Translations under genes and position numbers: made by a program
Part shown: piece after piece, positions 45,266-56,482 of the stretch
Layout: each line of letters opens with the position of its first letter
Position numbering within the stretch: position 1 is the stretch's first letter
Notes under the pieces: model-generated
The model's database searches: none
Seen by the model: the letters and a program-made list of their open reading frames with translations, nothing else
What the model was told of the DNA's origin: nothing
From: Enoplolaimus lenunculus
Lineage: Eukaryota; Nematoda; Enoplea; Enoplida; Thoracostomopsidae
NCBI GenBank assembly: GCA_030248215.1
Contig: JASANG010000926.1
Coordinates: 124,001-188,000 of the forward strand
DNA: 64,000 bases
Direction of reading: 5' to 3'

Positions 45266-45718
45266 TTTCAGAGAATCGCACAAAATTTATTGCCGTCGGA
45301 TAAGTTGTCGTTCAACAGTGTCCGAAAGCCTATAAATAAATAGGCCAATGTTACTTTAAAGGGAGTAACAGTAGACTAAGCGTATTCCTAAGCTTAAACC
45401 TAAGCCTAACGTTGCACAAATGTGTTTCTAAGCCTAAGCCTAAGGCTAAGCGTTGCAAAAATGAGTTCGTAAACCTAAACCTAAGCCTAAGCCTAAGCAA
45501 AAAAGTAATCTAGAATCTAAACCAACTCTTTTATAGACCCACCAGAAACCTGGACATCCCTTAAAGTAACATGAACCAATAAATGTATGCATAATGCTAA
45601 GTGCAATCTTGAGCTTAAGTCTAAACATAATGCTGGACAACGAATTGTCGAGTCGATGACGGTTACAATTACAAGTTGTCGGGTTACAAATTGTCGTAAT
45701 CTCGATTAGAGACGTCTC
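45266..45718 (+). mobile_element. TTAGGC-C element split by a TTAGGC-A insertion
   Basis: Left part TTGTCGTTCAACAGTGTCCG up to 45342, right part from 45578 (GCATAATGCTAAGTGC, then ACGAATTGTCGAGTCGATG, then CGTAATCTCGATTAGAGAC). A TTAGGC-A element lies between them. Confidence 0.62.
45343..45577 (+). mobile_element. TTAGGC-A hAT-like MITE nested in a TTAGGC-C element
   Basis: GGCCAATGTTACTTTAAAGG to CCTTAAAGTAACATGAACC, with two spacer modules. The 8-bp flanks AATAAATA and AATAAATG are duplicated host sequence of a TTAGGC-C copy: the unbroken form (GAATAAATCACAATCC) is seen at 32962. Confidence 0.87.
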
Positions 45719-45906
45719 CAAATCCCTCTCATTAAGGCGCCCTTTTGCGGATCCCATAGAATATCCCCAAAACAACCCGGGCGAGATGTAATAGAAAAAT
45801 TCCGCGACCAAAGCGAGCGGGAAGCCAAATGATATTTTAGTGCTTAACCATAATACAAGACCTTAGTTTCAATTCCTGCGGGTGAGGAAGAATTGAGGGG
45901 TACCCC

Positions 45907-46072
45907 CAGGCCCGTAGCCAGCTTACCGTGCTAAAGTGACTAAAAAGTTTTCAGGAGGGGCATATAAGGGTTTTCGTTGACTATATAAGCAAGGTTGATG
46001 ATTTTCAGGGGGGAGGCAACATTTTTTCAGGGGGCTGAGCCGCCCTGCCCCCCCACCTTGGCTAAGAACCCG
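45907..46072 (+). mobile_element. CGTAGCC-family hAT-like MITE, best copy with perfect TSD
   Basis: CAGGCCCGTAGCCAGCTTAC to CCTTGGCTAAGAACCCG, flanked by a perfect 8-bp GGTACCCC (45899-45906, 46073-46080). This copy fixes the family as hAT-like. Confidence 0.87.
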
Positions 46073-46403
46073 GGTACCCCCTTGAATCCAACAGCGTCAA
46101 CCTAAACAAACGTACTCAAATTTACACGCGTCATATGTGAACAATTTGTGTCATCTGGCAGTGACAATGTTTTGTGTGTTTAAATTCAAATGTGGCATAA
46201 CCTCCCGGGTATGCTTCTATCACAGCTAATAGCTTTGTTTCTTAAATTGGCGTAGACCTAAACGCTTTAGACGCGAAACTTTAGCCGATCCAAGTTAGCT
46301 AAAGCTACGAGTTTTGTTTGGGAATTTGGAAAATTATTCCACAGATGGTTGCAGGAGTAAAGAACATAACGACAATGGCACACATGCAGACTATGCATTC
46401 AGG

Positions 46404-46535
46404 TCCGTAGCCAGCTAACCTTGCTAGAGGGGCAAAAAAATTTTTAGGAGGCACATTTAGAGGTTTTCAATGACTTTCAAGCAAGGTTGAAAATTTTCTG
46501 GGGGGGGGGGGCAAAATTTATCTGCCCCCCCTTGC
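46404..46535 (+). mobile_element. CGTAGCC-family hAT-like MITE
   Basis: CAGGTCCGTAGCCAGCTAAC, TTCAATGACTTTCAAGCAAG, then a G-run and GCCCCCCCTTGC. The right end is lost. Confidence 0.65.
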
Positions 46536-46851
46536 ATTATATGCCTTAAAAAGCATGATAGTATACGTTAAAAAGGTCCTAATTTTCAGGATTTGCCAAG
46601 GCTTTGGGATCGGTTTTTGAAAACGTTGACCCACAGTTTCGGTTTAAACTTAGGTTTGGGATAAGCTTACATATGCCTGGCTGTAACCGTATAAACCTTT
46701 AACCGTATGGGACAACGAGTACACGAACCGGTTGATGTTTCAGATGTTAATTTTTAATCATAAATAAGTCAACTTTGTTCGAAAGAGTACAGAAACAAAG
46801 AATTTAATGTTTTGATTATTTGAAATTTTTGAAGTCAATGTTGTTAAAGGT

Positions 46852-46998
46852 GGCCCATGTAAAGATCAGGGACGGAACGTTTTTCAGCGGAATTGCAATA
46901 GAGTAAACTTAAGCTTTAGACTAATTTTTTGCATGGCTTAGGCTTAGGCTTAGGAATATGCTTATAATACTGTTCCGCCCGTGTTCTTTACATTAGCC
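46852..46998 (-). mobile_element. TTAGGC-B hAT-like MITE
   Basis: GGCCCATGTAAAGATCAGGG to CGTGTTCTTTACATTAGCC with one block of three TTAGGC hexamers. Flanks TTAAAGGT and TTAAGGTT are a likely decayed duplication. Confidence 0.83.
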
Positions 46999-46999
46999 T

Positions 47000-48569
47000 T
47001 AAGGTTAATTTTGGTTGACAAATTTCATAATCCAACAGTATAATTCAGTTGCGCTGTATCCGGATCCGATTTGTCCCGGTTTGCCCAACATTAAAATATG
47101 ATCAACCTTCATTCATAATTCCGCCGCACGCAAGGGCCTATACACGGGGGTACAAAGGTATCTATCCCTCTGGAATTTGCTACAAATATTACAACTATAC
47201 AGAGGTTTAAGCATTTTTTTCCTTTGGAAAAAACACGTTTAAATAAGAATTTACCCCGGCCGAAATGAAATTGTGCCCACACGATTCAGGTCCGTATATG
47301 ACCTCGGCTCATATATACGTAGGCAACGCAGGCAATACCGCATGATATTTGAAATATTTCCAAATGGTCTGAAACCGACGCAGATAAGAAAAGCCGAAAC
47401 TGAACGGTTTTAGGTACTTAATAGATTTGTACCCGTTAAAATGTGCTGTATATATATCTGCGATAAACTGGCATTTGTTTATATATCGGGTACTCGCCAG
47501 ATTATACATATCTGATAAATACCGCATAGATTTTGTATACAAACACCCTAAGACTGCGAAGCGTCATCTATTTTTGCCGAGGGGAAGTTATAAACTTTTG
47601 CTTAAAGTTCTTTTAATAACGTTGTCGTATTGTGTTGTATTTGAAGCTGACCGCTTATATCATCAAGCCCGTTGCCAGGCCACATTGCTCGGGGGGGGGG
47701 GGGGCAAACACATTTGTCAGCATGGGCGTACAAGCGATTTGATGAAATACAACAAGATTGAATATTTTCTAGGTGGGAAAGATTCTTCCACGCAGGGCTG
47801 AGCTTCCCCGGCCTTCTTCCGACTACAAGCCCCGTATGCCATGTTGATGGATAACCAGCAGGCAGCGTTAGCCGCGATTTCGTTGCGTAAGGAAGCAAAC
47901 GTTATGAAACGCTATTTTTACTGTATGCTATATATGCCAATTTTCTGTGGGAGAAAAATTGTAAAAGCAGATGAGACCGCACCATTTTATCACAAAAAAT
48001 TTTCCGACGGGTGGCTTACGTCATGTGGATCCGCTCGTGACGTCATCTGTTGTGCTCGGCCTTTGATGGAATTCCTTTGAATTTCTATTGAGGCACTCAA
48101 GAGAAACTGGTATGGTTCGTTACGTTTTAATTATCTTGCAGTGACACAAGTCAAATAATTTTTGCTTCACAAATTGTTACGTGGTCCCAGGCAGTATTTC
48201 ACGTTCCTTTAGGGACGGTGGATAGTCAAAAAAGACCCCCTTATGAGTAACTTTTGTTACAAACAGTTTGAAATTCAAATGTGTACGTGAGAAATACTAA
48301 TTTATTAGTGTTGACTGACCATTGTCCAGAAAAGCTTAAGCAGTGTTGACTGATACTAAATATATTTAGTTCATTGATATTCTTAGATTGTCGATTTTAG
48401 AAACATTAGGCTGTAATTTCTAACTGCAAATTTCAATGAGTTTAAGGATTACCAAAGCCTGAGGCGGTCTCAGGCGCGAGTTTTTCCTTCGAAATGTTTT
48501 GTATACAGGTGATTTTTAGACGCAAAAATGTCAAAATTAAAAGTTAAGCCCCGATTTACGAAAAAATGA
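47000..48569. other. Intergenic with one MITE
   Basis: Besides the element at 47661-47836, a block at 47925-48030 (ATATATGCCAATTTTCTG ... CCATTTTATCAC) recurs at 49580-49660, so it is an unnamed dispersed repeat. Confidence 0.4.
47661..47836 (+). mobile_element. CGTAGCC-family hAT-like MITE, divergent
   Basis: CAAGCCCGTTGCCAGGCCAC, a run of about 14 G, AGGGCTGAGCTTCCCCGGCC, end GACTACAAGCCCCG. Confidence 0.58.
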
Positions 48570-48718
48570 AGCACCTTCCACCCCAAAAAAGTTTTTCCCG
48601 AATAAAACGCCCCCCCCACAAAGAAGTTCCACCCCAAAAAACTCTCCCCCCCAAAAAAAGTTCCACCCAAAAATCTCCCCCCCCCCCAAAAAGTTTCCGC
48701 CCCCAAAAAGTTTCTGGG
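48570..48718. repeat. Degenerate CCCCAAAAAGTTT minisatellite
   Basis: At least six steps of CCCC(C)AAAAA(A)GTT(T/C)C, with long C runs at 48612 and 48680. Strand-asymmetric: nearly all G is in GTT. Confidence 0.75.
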
Positions 48719-48823
48719 ACCGTTAGTGATCCAAGGTGGTTTACAAATGAACGTTAGTCGCCAGTCCGACAGCAATGGATCAGGATTTGAAATTTTTACT
48801 ATTTTGCAACTGGATTTTAGTTA

Positions 48824-49147
48824 AGTACCATTCAATCGTGCAAGTTTTTGCAGCGAGAACTCGGAGCTGAAACTTGCACGAAATAGTTGCAGCTGCAACA
48901 TGCACAAAATAGTGGCAGCTGCAACTTGCACGCAATACTGGCAGCTGCAAGTATTTTCAAACTGCAGGTGCAAGAAAGTCAAGCGACTTGCACCTACGTT
49001 CACAGATGCGAATTAAATTCAATAGCATTAATTGCAGTGAATAATTTACAGCTGCACGAACTTCAAAGCTACGTTTTGACCAAACTTGCACATGCAAGTT
49101 GCACGTGCAAGTTTTTGCTGCAAAAACTTGCACATGTGAGCAGGACT
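48824..49147. mobile_element. Palindromic AGCCCTATTCACACG MITE, divergent
   Basis: AGTACCATTCAATCGTGCAA to CTTGCACATGTGAGCAGGAC, with several GCAGCTGCAACTTGCAC steps making a degenerate internal tandem array. Confidence 0.78.
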
Positions 49148-50394
49148 TTGAAAATTACTCTCAAAGGTGAGACACTGATAGTTGATTCAAGGCGGCTGGT
49201 GAATCTACAACGTTTGTGATTCATTATGAATTTTGAAATACTCAGCCCCTGTTCAATTTCAATTTATTTTTAATATTTCTCAAACGTCTATCGCGGTTAC
49301 ACCTTTTGATATTTTAAACATATTAACCTAAGCCTAAACCTAATCCTTACTTATAACTGTATTCTCAAGCTAAAATAGTATTTTGTTCCATCCTCTAGAC
49401 GTTAACGAGTTCGAATCCCAACTTGAAATTGTGTCTCAGATGATATAGAAAATATTCATGCGACAAAGCGATTACTGTTGAGGTACCTACTAACCCATTT
49501 CGCAAGCAGTGGCTGATTCCGAAATTTCTGACGGGGTGCGGGCTGGTTTACGTTCTGAAACAGAATTGTTCCGTATGCGATATATGTGCCAATTTTCTGA
49601 GCGATGGCAATTGCAATGTAGAGACCTTACCATTTTATCACCAAAAATATTTTCTGACCTCGGGTGTCTTGATCCAACAGGCTGTGTAAGTATTAATAAT
49701 AATCACATCCGTTGTAATGTTGTTCTTTTGATTAGGTTGCGCTAAAACGTAAAAGTTTTCGAAGCCCAAAAATTATATCGAACAGTTATTGATTAATTAT
49801 GGCATTACTTCGACAGGTAATGTTCATATTATTAATGCTTAGTAAACACACAACGAATAGCAGGGTAGAACGCGATGTTTTTGAGTGGGGTGATGAATGA
49901 TAAATAAATAATAATCACAAAAATACGTCCCAGCGGTTTTGTAGTCTAACATAATGGCAGCCAAGTGGACCGGAAATATTGAGTTTGCAAACCACGCCGA
50001 AAAATTCAAATCAGGCTCGCGTTCAAATTTTTGCAAACTTCTTGCGACTGGCCTGAAGAGTGGGTACGAACAGGGCCAGATCAGTCACCCCGTCCATACG
50101 CCTTATTTGAGGGCATATTTCAAAGAGGATATCATACCCTGATTTTAAGCAATAATTTGAAAACTATTCTGATCAGCGCAGGGGGCTCATCCCAAAATTT
50201 TGGGTTGCCCCTCCCGTGCCTGCTTGGGCAATGGGTACGGATGAAGAGGGGACACTGAGAGTCAATAGGGTTAGCTTCTTAATTTGCAGCGAACCATAAT
50301 GCTACAATCCGTCCCTATGTTTTATAATCTTAAACTATTACTAATAGGCCGAACAGTCGCCATAATTTCATTCCTTGAGAGTAAAGCCCTATTC
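49148..50394. other. Intergenic with SINE tail and dispersed repeat
   Basis: Holds the SINE-2 fragment at 49386, a second copy of the ATGTGCCAATTTTCTGAGCG block at 49583, and a CCCCTCC/GGGGCTC inverted repeat at 50170-50245. Confidence 0.4.
49386..49472 (+). mobile_element. SINE family 2, 5'-truncated
   Basis: Box B-like GAGTTCGAATCCC is followed by TTGTGTCTCAGATGATATAG and the tail AAATATTCATGCGACAA, as in the copies at 5138 and 61083. Box A is missing. Confidence 0.6.
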
Positions 50395-50660
50395 ACACGC
50401 GCAAGTTTTTGCTGCCAGATCTTACAGCTGCCACTTGCACTTGCAATTTTTGTTCAAAACCCCGTTCGAAAAGCTCGCAGCTGAAAATCATTCATTAAAA
50501 ATCAAAGTTATGAATTTTAGTTCACACGTGTGAACAACCATGCAACTTCACTGAATTTATTACAGCCGCTTTCTCATTGGCTGATGAAAAAATGCAAGTT
50601 CTGCTTGCAATTTGCAGCTGCAAGTTCTCGCGGCAAAAACTTGCACGTGTGAATAGGGCT
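50395..50660. mobile_element. Palindromic AGCCCTATTCACACG MITE, with TAA duplication
   Basis: AGCCCTATTCACACGCGCAA to TTGCACGTGTGAATAGGGCT: almost perfect terminal repeats of about 28 bp. TAA flanks both sides (50392-50394, 50661-50663). Confidence 0.87.
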
Positions 50661-51063
50661 TAATAAACCAAATGTAAGACTTTGCGATGGTGGAGTGTCA
50701 TTGCTTGTGTAACACATTTTAACCTAAAGGATCCAACAGGTTATTCTGTATCCTGAAACTGATCATTTAAAGCTTACAACTGCCATTGGATAAGAAGCAG
50801 AAAAATCACGTCATAAAAACAATAGGAACATTCATACGAAGGTTTGTCGTAGTTGAAACTTAAATTTGGACCTTAATGACGCTAGAAATCGGTCATTTCT
50901 CGCAGGGATGGGATTACTTACGGGCCATGACATCCAGATGCATTTGAAATAATTGAATTCAAGTGAATGTGAGTTGAGATATACCATGATCTGAATTACC
51001 AGCTCAAAACCATGCGTAGACGTCGTGGCATACGAAGGTGTTAGGATAATTTACCTCAGAACC

Positions 51064-51224
51064 GGGTCTGTAGCCAGAGGGGACTACAGGGAGCTCAACC
51101 CTTTGAAAGAATTTTTCTCTCCCTAAAAAATATCAACGTTGCTTGTAAGTAATCGAAAACACTTTTATGCCCCTCCCAACAGTTTTTAGCCCCCTCAGCA
51201 ACATGAGTTGACTACGGATCTGCT
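51064..51224 (-). mobile_element. CGTAGCC-family hAT-like MITE
   Basis: CGGGTCTGTAGCCAGAGGGG, TTGCTTGTAAGTAATCGAAA, TATGCCCCTCCCAACAG, end TTGACTACGGATCTG. Confidence 0.66.
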
Positions 51225-52975
51225 CCAGAGTTGCACGCGTCCCGCAGGTAACGCGAGTGCGGGTTGAAAAATTTTGGCGCGGGTATCCCCGTGGGTGAAG
51301 AATTTCAAAGCGTGGGTAAAAATTTACGATTTTTATCCGCCTAAAATTTTAATAAGAAACTTGAGACCAGATAATGTAGAAAAACTTGAGTTTTTAAACT
51401 GTTTTTACCGTATTACTGAAGGATAAATATTTCACTACTGAATTGTGCTGTTAAAGCGAAAAATATTTATGGTTTTTTGAAAGCCACCAACAATATATTG
51501 TATTTCATTTGCTGACATTCTTCGCGTTTCTATAGAGGCTATGCTTTTCTTTGGCTTGGAATAATATATTTACAGCTTTGTGAAAGAGGTCTCGATGAAA
51601 CCGCAAAGAAATGTGGGATTTACGCGCTCTTAAGTTCTTAGCTACAATGATTTTGTACAGACAAGAATTTTTTGATTCACTGATCATCGGCAAACAACCT
51701 GATTTTAACGGCGATAGAGGTAATGTGCAATGTTGTCCAGTGTTCCATTTTTTACATAATGGTTTGTTTTGAAAGTTATTTATAAAGAGTTTTTGTAACG
51801 TAAATCAAGCGAGTCACATCTATACACTGTAAAATTACACAATTGTATTGAACGCAGAACAAAAAATAACAGCAGGTCACATCGGCAACAGGAAAATTTT
51901 TTGCACCGATAAAGACAGGTAACAGGTAAACGAATTTTGCGCAGTTATACCCGCGAGTATAGCCAAATTCCGCAGGTAAAGCGCAACCCCGATACAAAAA
52001 TCGTTACCCACTCACACCTCTGGTCTGCTCAGAACGGATTGTCATTGTCGTTAATCCTCTGCAGGGGATCGAGGAATAAATCCCCCGAACCTCGTCCGCC
52101 AATAAAGCGTCGTTTACATGAGGTTATACCCTTCCGAAATAATAGCCTGACTACGCGCATGGCGATTATACAGTCTGTAAGCGGCCACACGGCAGCGGAC
52201 GACAAAAAAACCTGCCGCAAAAGTCATACTGAGTCCTAATGAGTGTGTGTACCCTAACGGTACATAGAGACCTGGCCGAGAAAGGATTAGGCTTTCGTTT
52301 GGTGCCTTTTTTTACTTCGAAACAAATCTTCGTGCCACGGTGTACCGCGGGCATTATTCAAAACGTACACTATTTTATGAGGGGATGTCAAATGCCGTCG
52401 TTGTCCCTTAGGTTTTCTATGTATGGGGGTTACCGTTTGAAATGAACCTCAATATAAAGAATACCGATTGGATGATTGGTTTCGTCGGTTGTGCGAAGAA
52501 GAAATTTCATTGGTTGCGGTCAGTAATGAAAAACAGCTAAAACGGCTTTGAAGACAAAATTGGCCAATCAGTAACAAGGGTTCAATGATGTAATATTGTG
52601 AAAAAATGACTAAAAATATTTATTTTACTCAATCATACACCTTTATTCAGTGATTGAAAATTGCTGAAAAGATGCTTACAGCCGACACTTTTAGCTGGTT
52701 TCGAATAACCTACTGGATCCTAAAGGTCCGAAACCATATTCTTACATTCTAATAAGGTTTACGCCATACCGTTGTACCCCACTGCGGGTCGAACTTCTGG
52801 TTAAGCCCCTACCGAAGTTTTGTTACGGTTTTGTTGTGGGTTTCCAATTTTATGATATACATTAAATCTCAATATAGCAATGGTTTGTTTTCAGTATTGT
52901 TTCACAAAATCAAATAATACTTTTACAGGGCGGGGACTTTGACTGCTAAACATACACGAAGCTAAAACAAATGCC
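51225..52975. other. Intergenic; possible larger DNA element at 51226-51993
   Basis: AGAGTTGCACGCGTCCCGCA at the left and CCGCAGGTAAAGCGCAACCC at the right are roughly inverted, with CGCGGGTA motifs inside each, so this may be a hAT-type element of about 770 bp. From 52000 to 52450 sequence is richer in GC; no gene recognised. Confidence 0.35.
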
Positions 52976-53165
52976 TACAGGCCACGTAGCCAGCTCACCT
53001 TGCTAGGGAACCTAAAAGATTTTCAGGAGAGGCATACACGGATTTATGATGACTTTACAAGCAAGGTTGAAAATTTTCAAGAAGGGGGCAAAAGTATTCC
53101 AGGAGGCGCTAAGAAGCGGCCCCTGGCCTCCTTCTGGCTAAGCCGCCTCCCTGGCCAGCCGCCGC
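52976..53165 (+). mobile_element. CGTAGCC-family hAT-like MITE
   Basis: CAGGCCACGTAGCCAGCTCA, TTTCAGGAGAGGCATACACG, ACAAGCAAGGTTGAAAATTT, end CTGGCTAAGCCGCC and CCTGGCC. Confidence 0.68.
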
Positions 53166-53777
53166 TGTCGGATTTTGATTGTTGATTTTGTTCAGTTGCC
53201 ACCCATACGGATTGGAATTTGTGGAAACACTTTCAAGGATCTTTAATGAGTTTGACAAATTTTCACTGCAGAATTTGGCTATAAATAAGTATAAACCCAA
53301 TACATCTGTACGGAAAGCATAACTGGACGAAAATATAATTTCAAGGCGGGGGCGGGGGCGGTAAACGTCTCTCTCGCCCCCCTGTCCCCGCACAATTGCC
53401 GTTTCGTATATAAAATTGAAAATTTATAGTCTAAATTCCACTGGGATCCGGCAGAAACGAAACTGTAGCTGGGAAAACAATTTAAGAGCTCAAAAGTTGT
53501 ATACACCAGTGACGTAGGAATTAATGGCGTATGTATAGACGAGGTGATACTGGGTATACATCTTAAAATTCTACGAATTTCAAAAATAAACAAATTTGGC
53601 GAGTTTACAGAGGTTTAAAATATTTCTCATTCGGTTCGCTGACCCACAAACTGTCTATTTGGTTGAAAATATACCCTTACGAAATGAAATCGTAGCTACG
53701 CCTTTGTGTAGTACCAATGCGCGATTGTTTGTGCCACTGATGGCATATAGAAATGATCCAAGAGAGGGCAAACATAA

Positions 53778-53943
53778 GGGTGCCGCTATACTTGACGTCA
53801 GGCGTCGGACGGCGCCGTAAGTCAAAACCGTTCGTTTGCCATTTAGTGCCATCCGGGTGTGTTGCAGTACTTTGAAGGACACCGCCGGACCGCAACGGAC
53901 GGCGACGGACGGCTCCCGACGTCATCAAAAGTATAGCGTCACC
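53778..53943 (+). mobile_element. PIF/Harbinger-like MITE
   Basis: TAA then GGGTGCCGCTATACTTGACG, ending ATCAAAAGTATAGCGTCACC. Interior GGCGTCGGACGGCGCC. Confidence 0.75.
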
Positions 53944-53985
53944 ATTAATTTATTGTTTACCTGATAATTGTTATTTTTCGCTTTT

Positions 53986-54210
53986 GCCCGTATTCTCAAA
54001 TGTGTATAGCACCCATCATCAGTTGGTGATAAGTCTTGGTAAGTTTCTAATCATCAAATGACAAGCTTAGAGGTTCAGCACATTTTTGCATTTGATTTTA
54101 ATACCCAGCCTGTGCGCAACTTTTGATATTTGCAATTGCAGGAGTTTTTCAGGTTTAAAACGTATCACTAACTGGTCAATAGGTGTTATATGCATTTCAG
54201 AATATGGTCC
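53986..54210. mobile_element. ATTCTCAAATG-family repeat
   Basis: GCCCGTATTCTCAAATGTGT to ATGCATTTCAGAATATGG. Same arms as 7712-7932. Confidence 0.7.
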
Positions 54211-54295
54211 ATAATGTTTCGTTGAGTTTGGATGTCCGAAACATTGTGGTACTGTTTTGTCTGTAGTGAAAATAGATTATTGGTTCATAGTATTT

Positions 54296-54571
54296 AGCCC
54301 TGCTCACGCGTACAAGTTATTGCTGCGAGAACTTGCAGCTGTAACTTGCATTTGCCAGTTTTGTCCAAAATCCCGTTCGAAAAACATGCAGCTGCAAATA
54401 ATTCTTTAAAAATCAACGTTAGGAATTTAGTTCACATGTGTGAATAATCATGCAAGTTCACAGAAATTTATTGCATCCGCTTTCTCATTGGCGGATGAAA
54501 AAACGCAAGTTCTGAGTGCAATTTGGAGCTGCAACTTCTCGCTACAAAAACTTGTACGTGGGAATAGAGCT
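54296..54571. mobile_element. Palindromic AGCCCTATTCACACG MITE
   Basis: AGCCCTGCTCACGCGTACAA to CTTGTACGTGGGAATAGAGC. Same layout as 50395-50660; target duplication not visible. Confidence 0.8.
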
Positions 54572-55364
54572 TGCTTAAACAAGGTAATTTTAAATTTTTT
54601 TTGCTATAAAATAAACAATTCTTTATTCAAACTGGCTTAACGGAGTTTGAACTAAAGTCAGAAAACAAACTCAAGTTTACTGGTTGAAAAAGTTATTTGA
54701 AATTACTTCAAATTCACACATTTTCGGCAAAATGTTGATTAATTTGGAAATCACAAATTTGTGCTGGAATCGTCTGATTCAAGTTAAACTATTAAACTTA
54801 GCTGAAATTTCAAATTTATCTTTAGTAACGTTTCTGTAACCCAACTAATGTTTGACATTTTGAATTTCAAATTTTTCAAATTATGGTTTAAAAACCTTAA
54901 TATTTATGTAATTTAATAGGTTTGGTTGTGACAACTAAAGTTGTACCAGACGAAGCAAAACTGTTATCTTACAATGGTAACATTTTCAAAAATAGCTTAC
55001 AAAACTATAATCGCTTTCTCCCCCAGCGCAAAGTTTAACCGGTTTGAGATCAGATTTTAACCAAAATTGACGGCACACTTTACCCAGGGTCTTTATGGTT
55101 CCAAAAATTCCAATATAACACAGCTGAACTAAGATTTCACCAAAATGATAATACGAAATTGTTAAAAGGTCAAAAATATTAAGACTTTTCTGTTGGTACA
55201 AAACAAGCGAATGTTTAAAAAGTTTGAAATTTTATAAAATCCAAAATTCGTTGCGGTTTGTAAAATTACCTGAACGTACGTCGAATGATATTTTTTGGTT
55301 TGAAAAAACCAAAGTTTTTACAGTTTTGGCTGTTCAAAATGACATTTGAGTTTATTTTTTGCAG

Positions 55365-55425
55365 CAGAAACAACAAAATGTTGGCCGCTGTCTCTCGTAC
55401 TCTGTTAAAGGCAGCGGCGTATCGA
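55365..55425 (+). CDS. Candidate first coding exon with mitochondrial-type presequence, cut by a hAT-like insertion
   Basis: A strong acceptor (TTTATTTTTTGCAG) ends at 55364; 13 nt later ATG at 55378 opens MLAAVSRTLLKAAAYR. This is a basic, Ser/Arg/Ala-rich start typical of mitochondrial targeting presequences. The frame runs straight into the hAT-like element at 55426-55945, where it stops within ten codons. Just after the element and its 8-bp duplication, G|GTATTC at 55953 could be the original donor. If this is a real exon, the insertion hit its 3' end. Downstream exons were not identified. Confidence 0.3.
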
Positions 55426-55945
55426 CAGGGATGTCATTGGGATCCCCACGGGTAGCAGGATGGCTGGGCTGGGTATCAATCCAATATTGACGTGGATTGC
55501 CACCTTGTCCAGGGGTTAGAATTTAAACTCACATTGTCTGGAAAAGACATTGTTATATATTTGTTGACTAGGTTGTGCTATATCTCGCTAATTATCCACG
55601 GTAAACAGCGTTTATTACCATGCGTCATTTATGTGCTGTTTACATGCATAATTTGCAAATTATAATGCATGTTTAGCAGTTCCCAGCATTCTCAACGGCT
55701 TGCACAAGATAGCTGTGAACAGAAATCAGAACGTCTCATGGCAGTAACTGCTTTTAGGAAGTTACCCCTTACAGGAACCCTACAGATGATTACAGATACT
55801 CAGGACAGCTGTATCACAACTTACATGACGTCCACCACGTCGGGAAACTGGCGTAGTGGCGGGGATCCGCATGCTGATCCGCATGTAAATAATACGCGGA
55901 GTAGGATGCGGTGGGATGGAACACTCTTACCCCATGACATCCCTG
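55426..55945. mobile_element. hAT-like element CAGGGATGTCAT, with near-perfect 8-bp TSD
   Basis: CAGGGATGTCATTGGGATCC to CTTACCCCATGACATCCCTG, flanked by CGTATCGA and CGGATCGA (7 of 8). 520 bp, no transposase seen. Only copy in the window. It may interrupt a coding exon (55365-55425). Confidence 0.8.
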
Positions 55946-56209
55946 CGGATCGAGGTATTCCCATCGGCGAAGGATACTTTTTGTGTTCCGAAATATTATC
56001 AGACCTGAAGTATGTTTAGCAAAAAATATATTTTGACAATTAAAAATTACACTAAAAATGTAGGAAAGTTTCTGACTTTTAATGTTGCATTTGCGTCGCA
56101 TTTTTCAGCGATTTTACTCAAAAACAGATTGTAAGCTTCAGATGAACAATCCCTATGGCAGGAACCGTATTGTGAACTGTGTGTTAGACCTATCACCTAC
56201 TCACAATAA

Positions 56210-56247
56210 GGGTTGCGCTATACTTTACTGTTCCGGACGCCGAACCC
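56210..56247 (+). mobile_element. PIF/Harbinger-like MITE, 38-bp remnant between TAA duplications
   Basis: GGGTTGCGCTATACTTTACT is followed within 20 bp by CGCCGAACCC. TAA lies at 56207-56209 and 56248-56250, so the ends are kept and the core is gone. Confidence 0.6.
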
Positions 56248-56482
56248 TAAGTGTTGTAAACTTTTGAGATATTGAATTTTACCTTATTCATTTATTAATG
56301 ATTTGTGTGGCGGTATTTTTCTATCGCTGGAAGAGAATTCTTTATAGTAAATTTTGTAGTTTGCTTGTTTGAAAACCTATTCCTAAATTATAATGGTTAG
56401 GCTTCTATAAGCCCTACTTAAATGCGGTTTCATACTTTAGTATGTGCTAAACAATTAACCAAATTATTGTTTCTAAAGAGTG

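Noticed and set aside
51937-52445. Two adjacent plus-strand ORFs
   Set aside because: No family resemblance; the left part overlaps the end of a probable DNA element, and an antisense frame is equally open.
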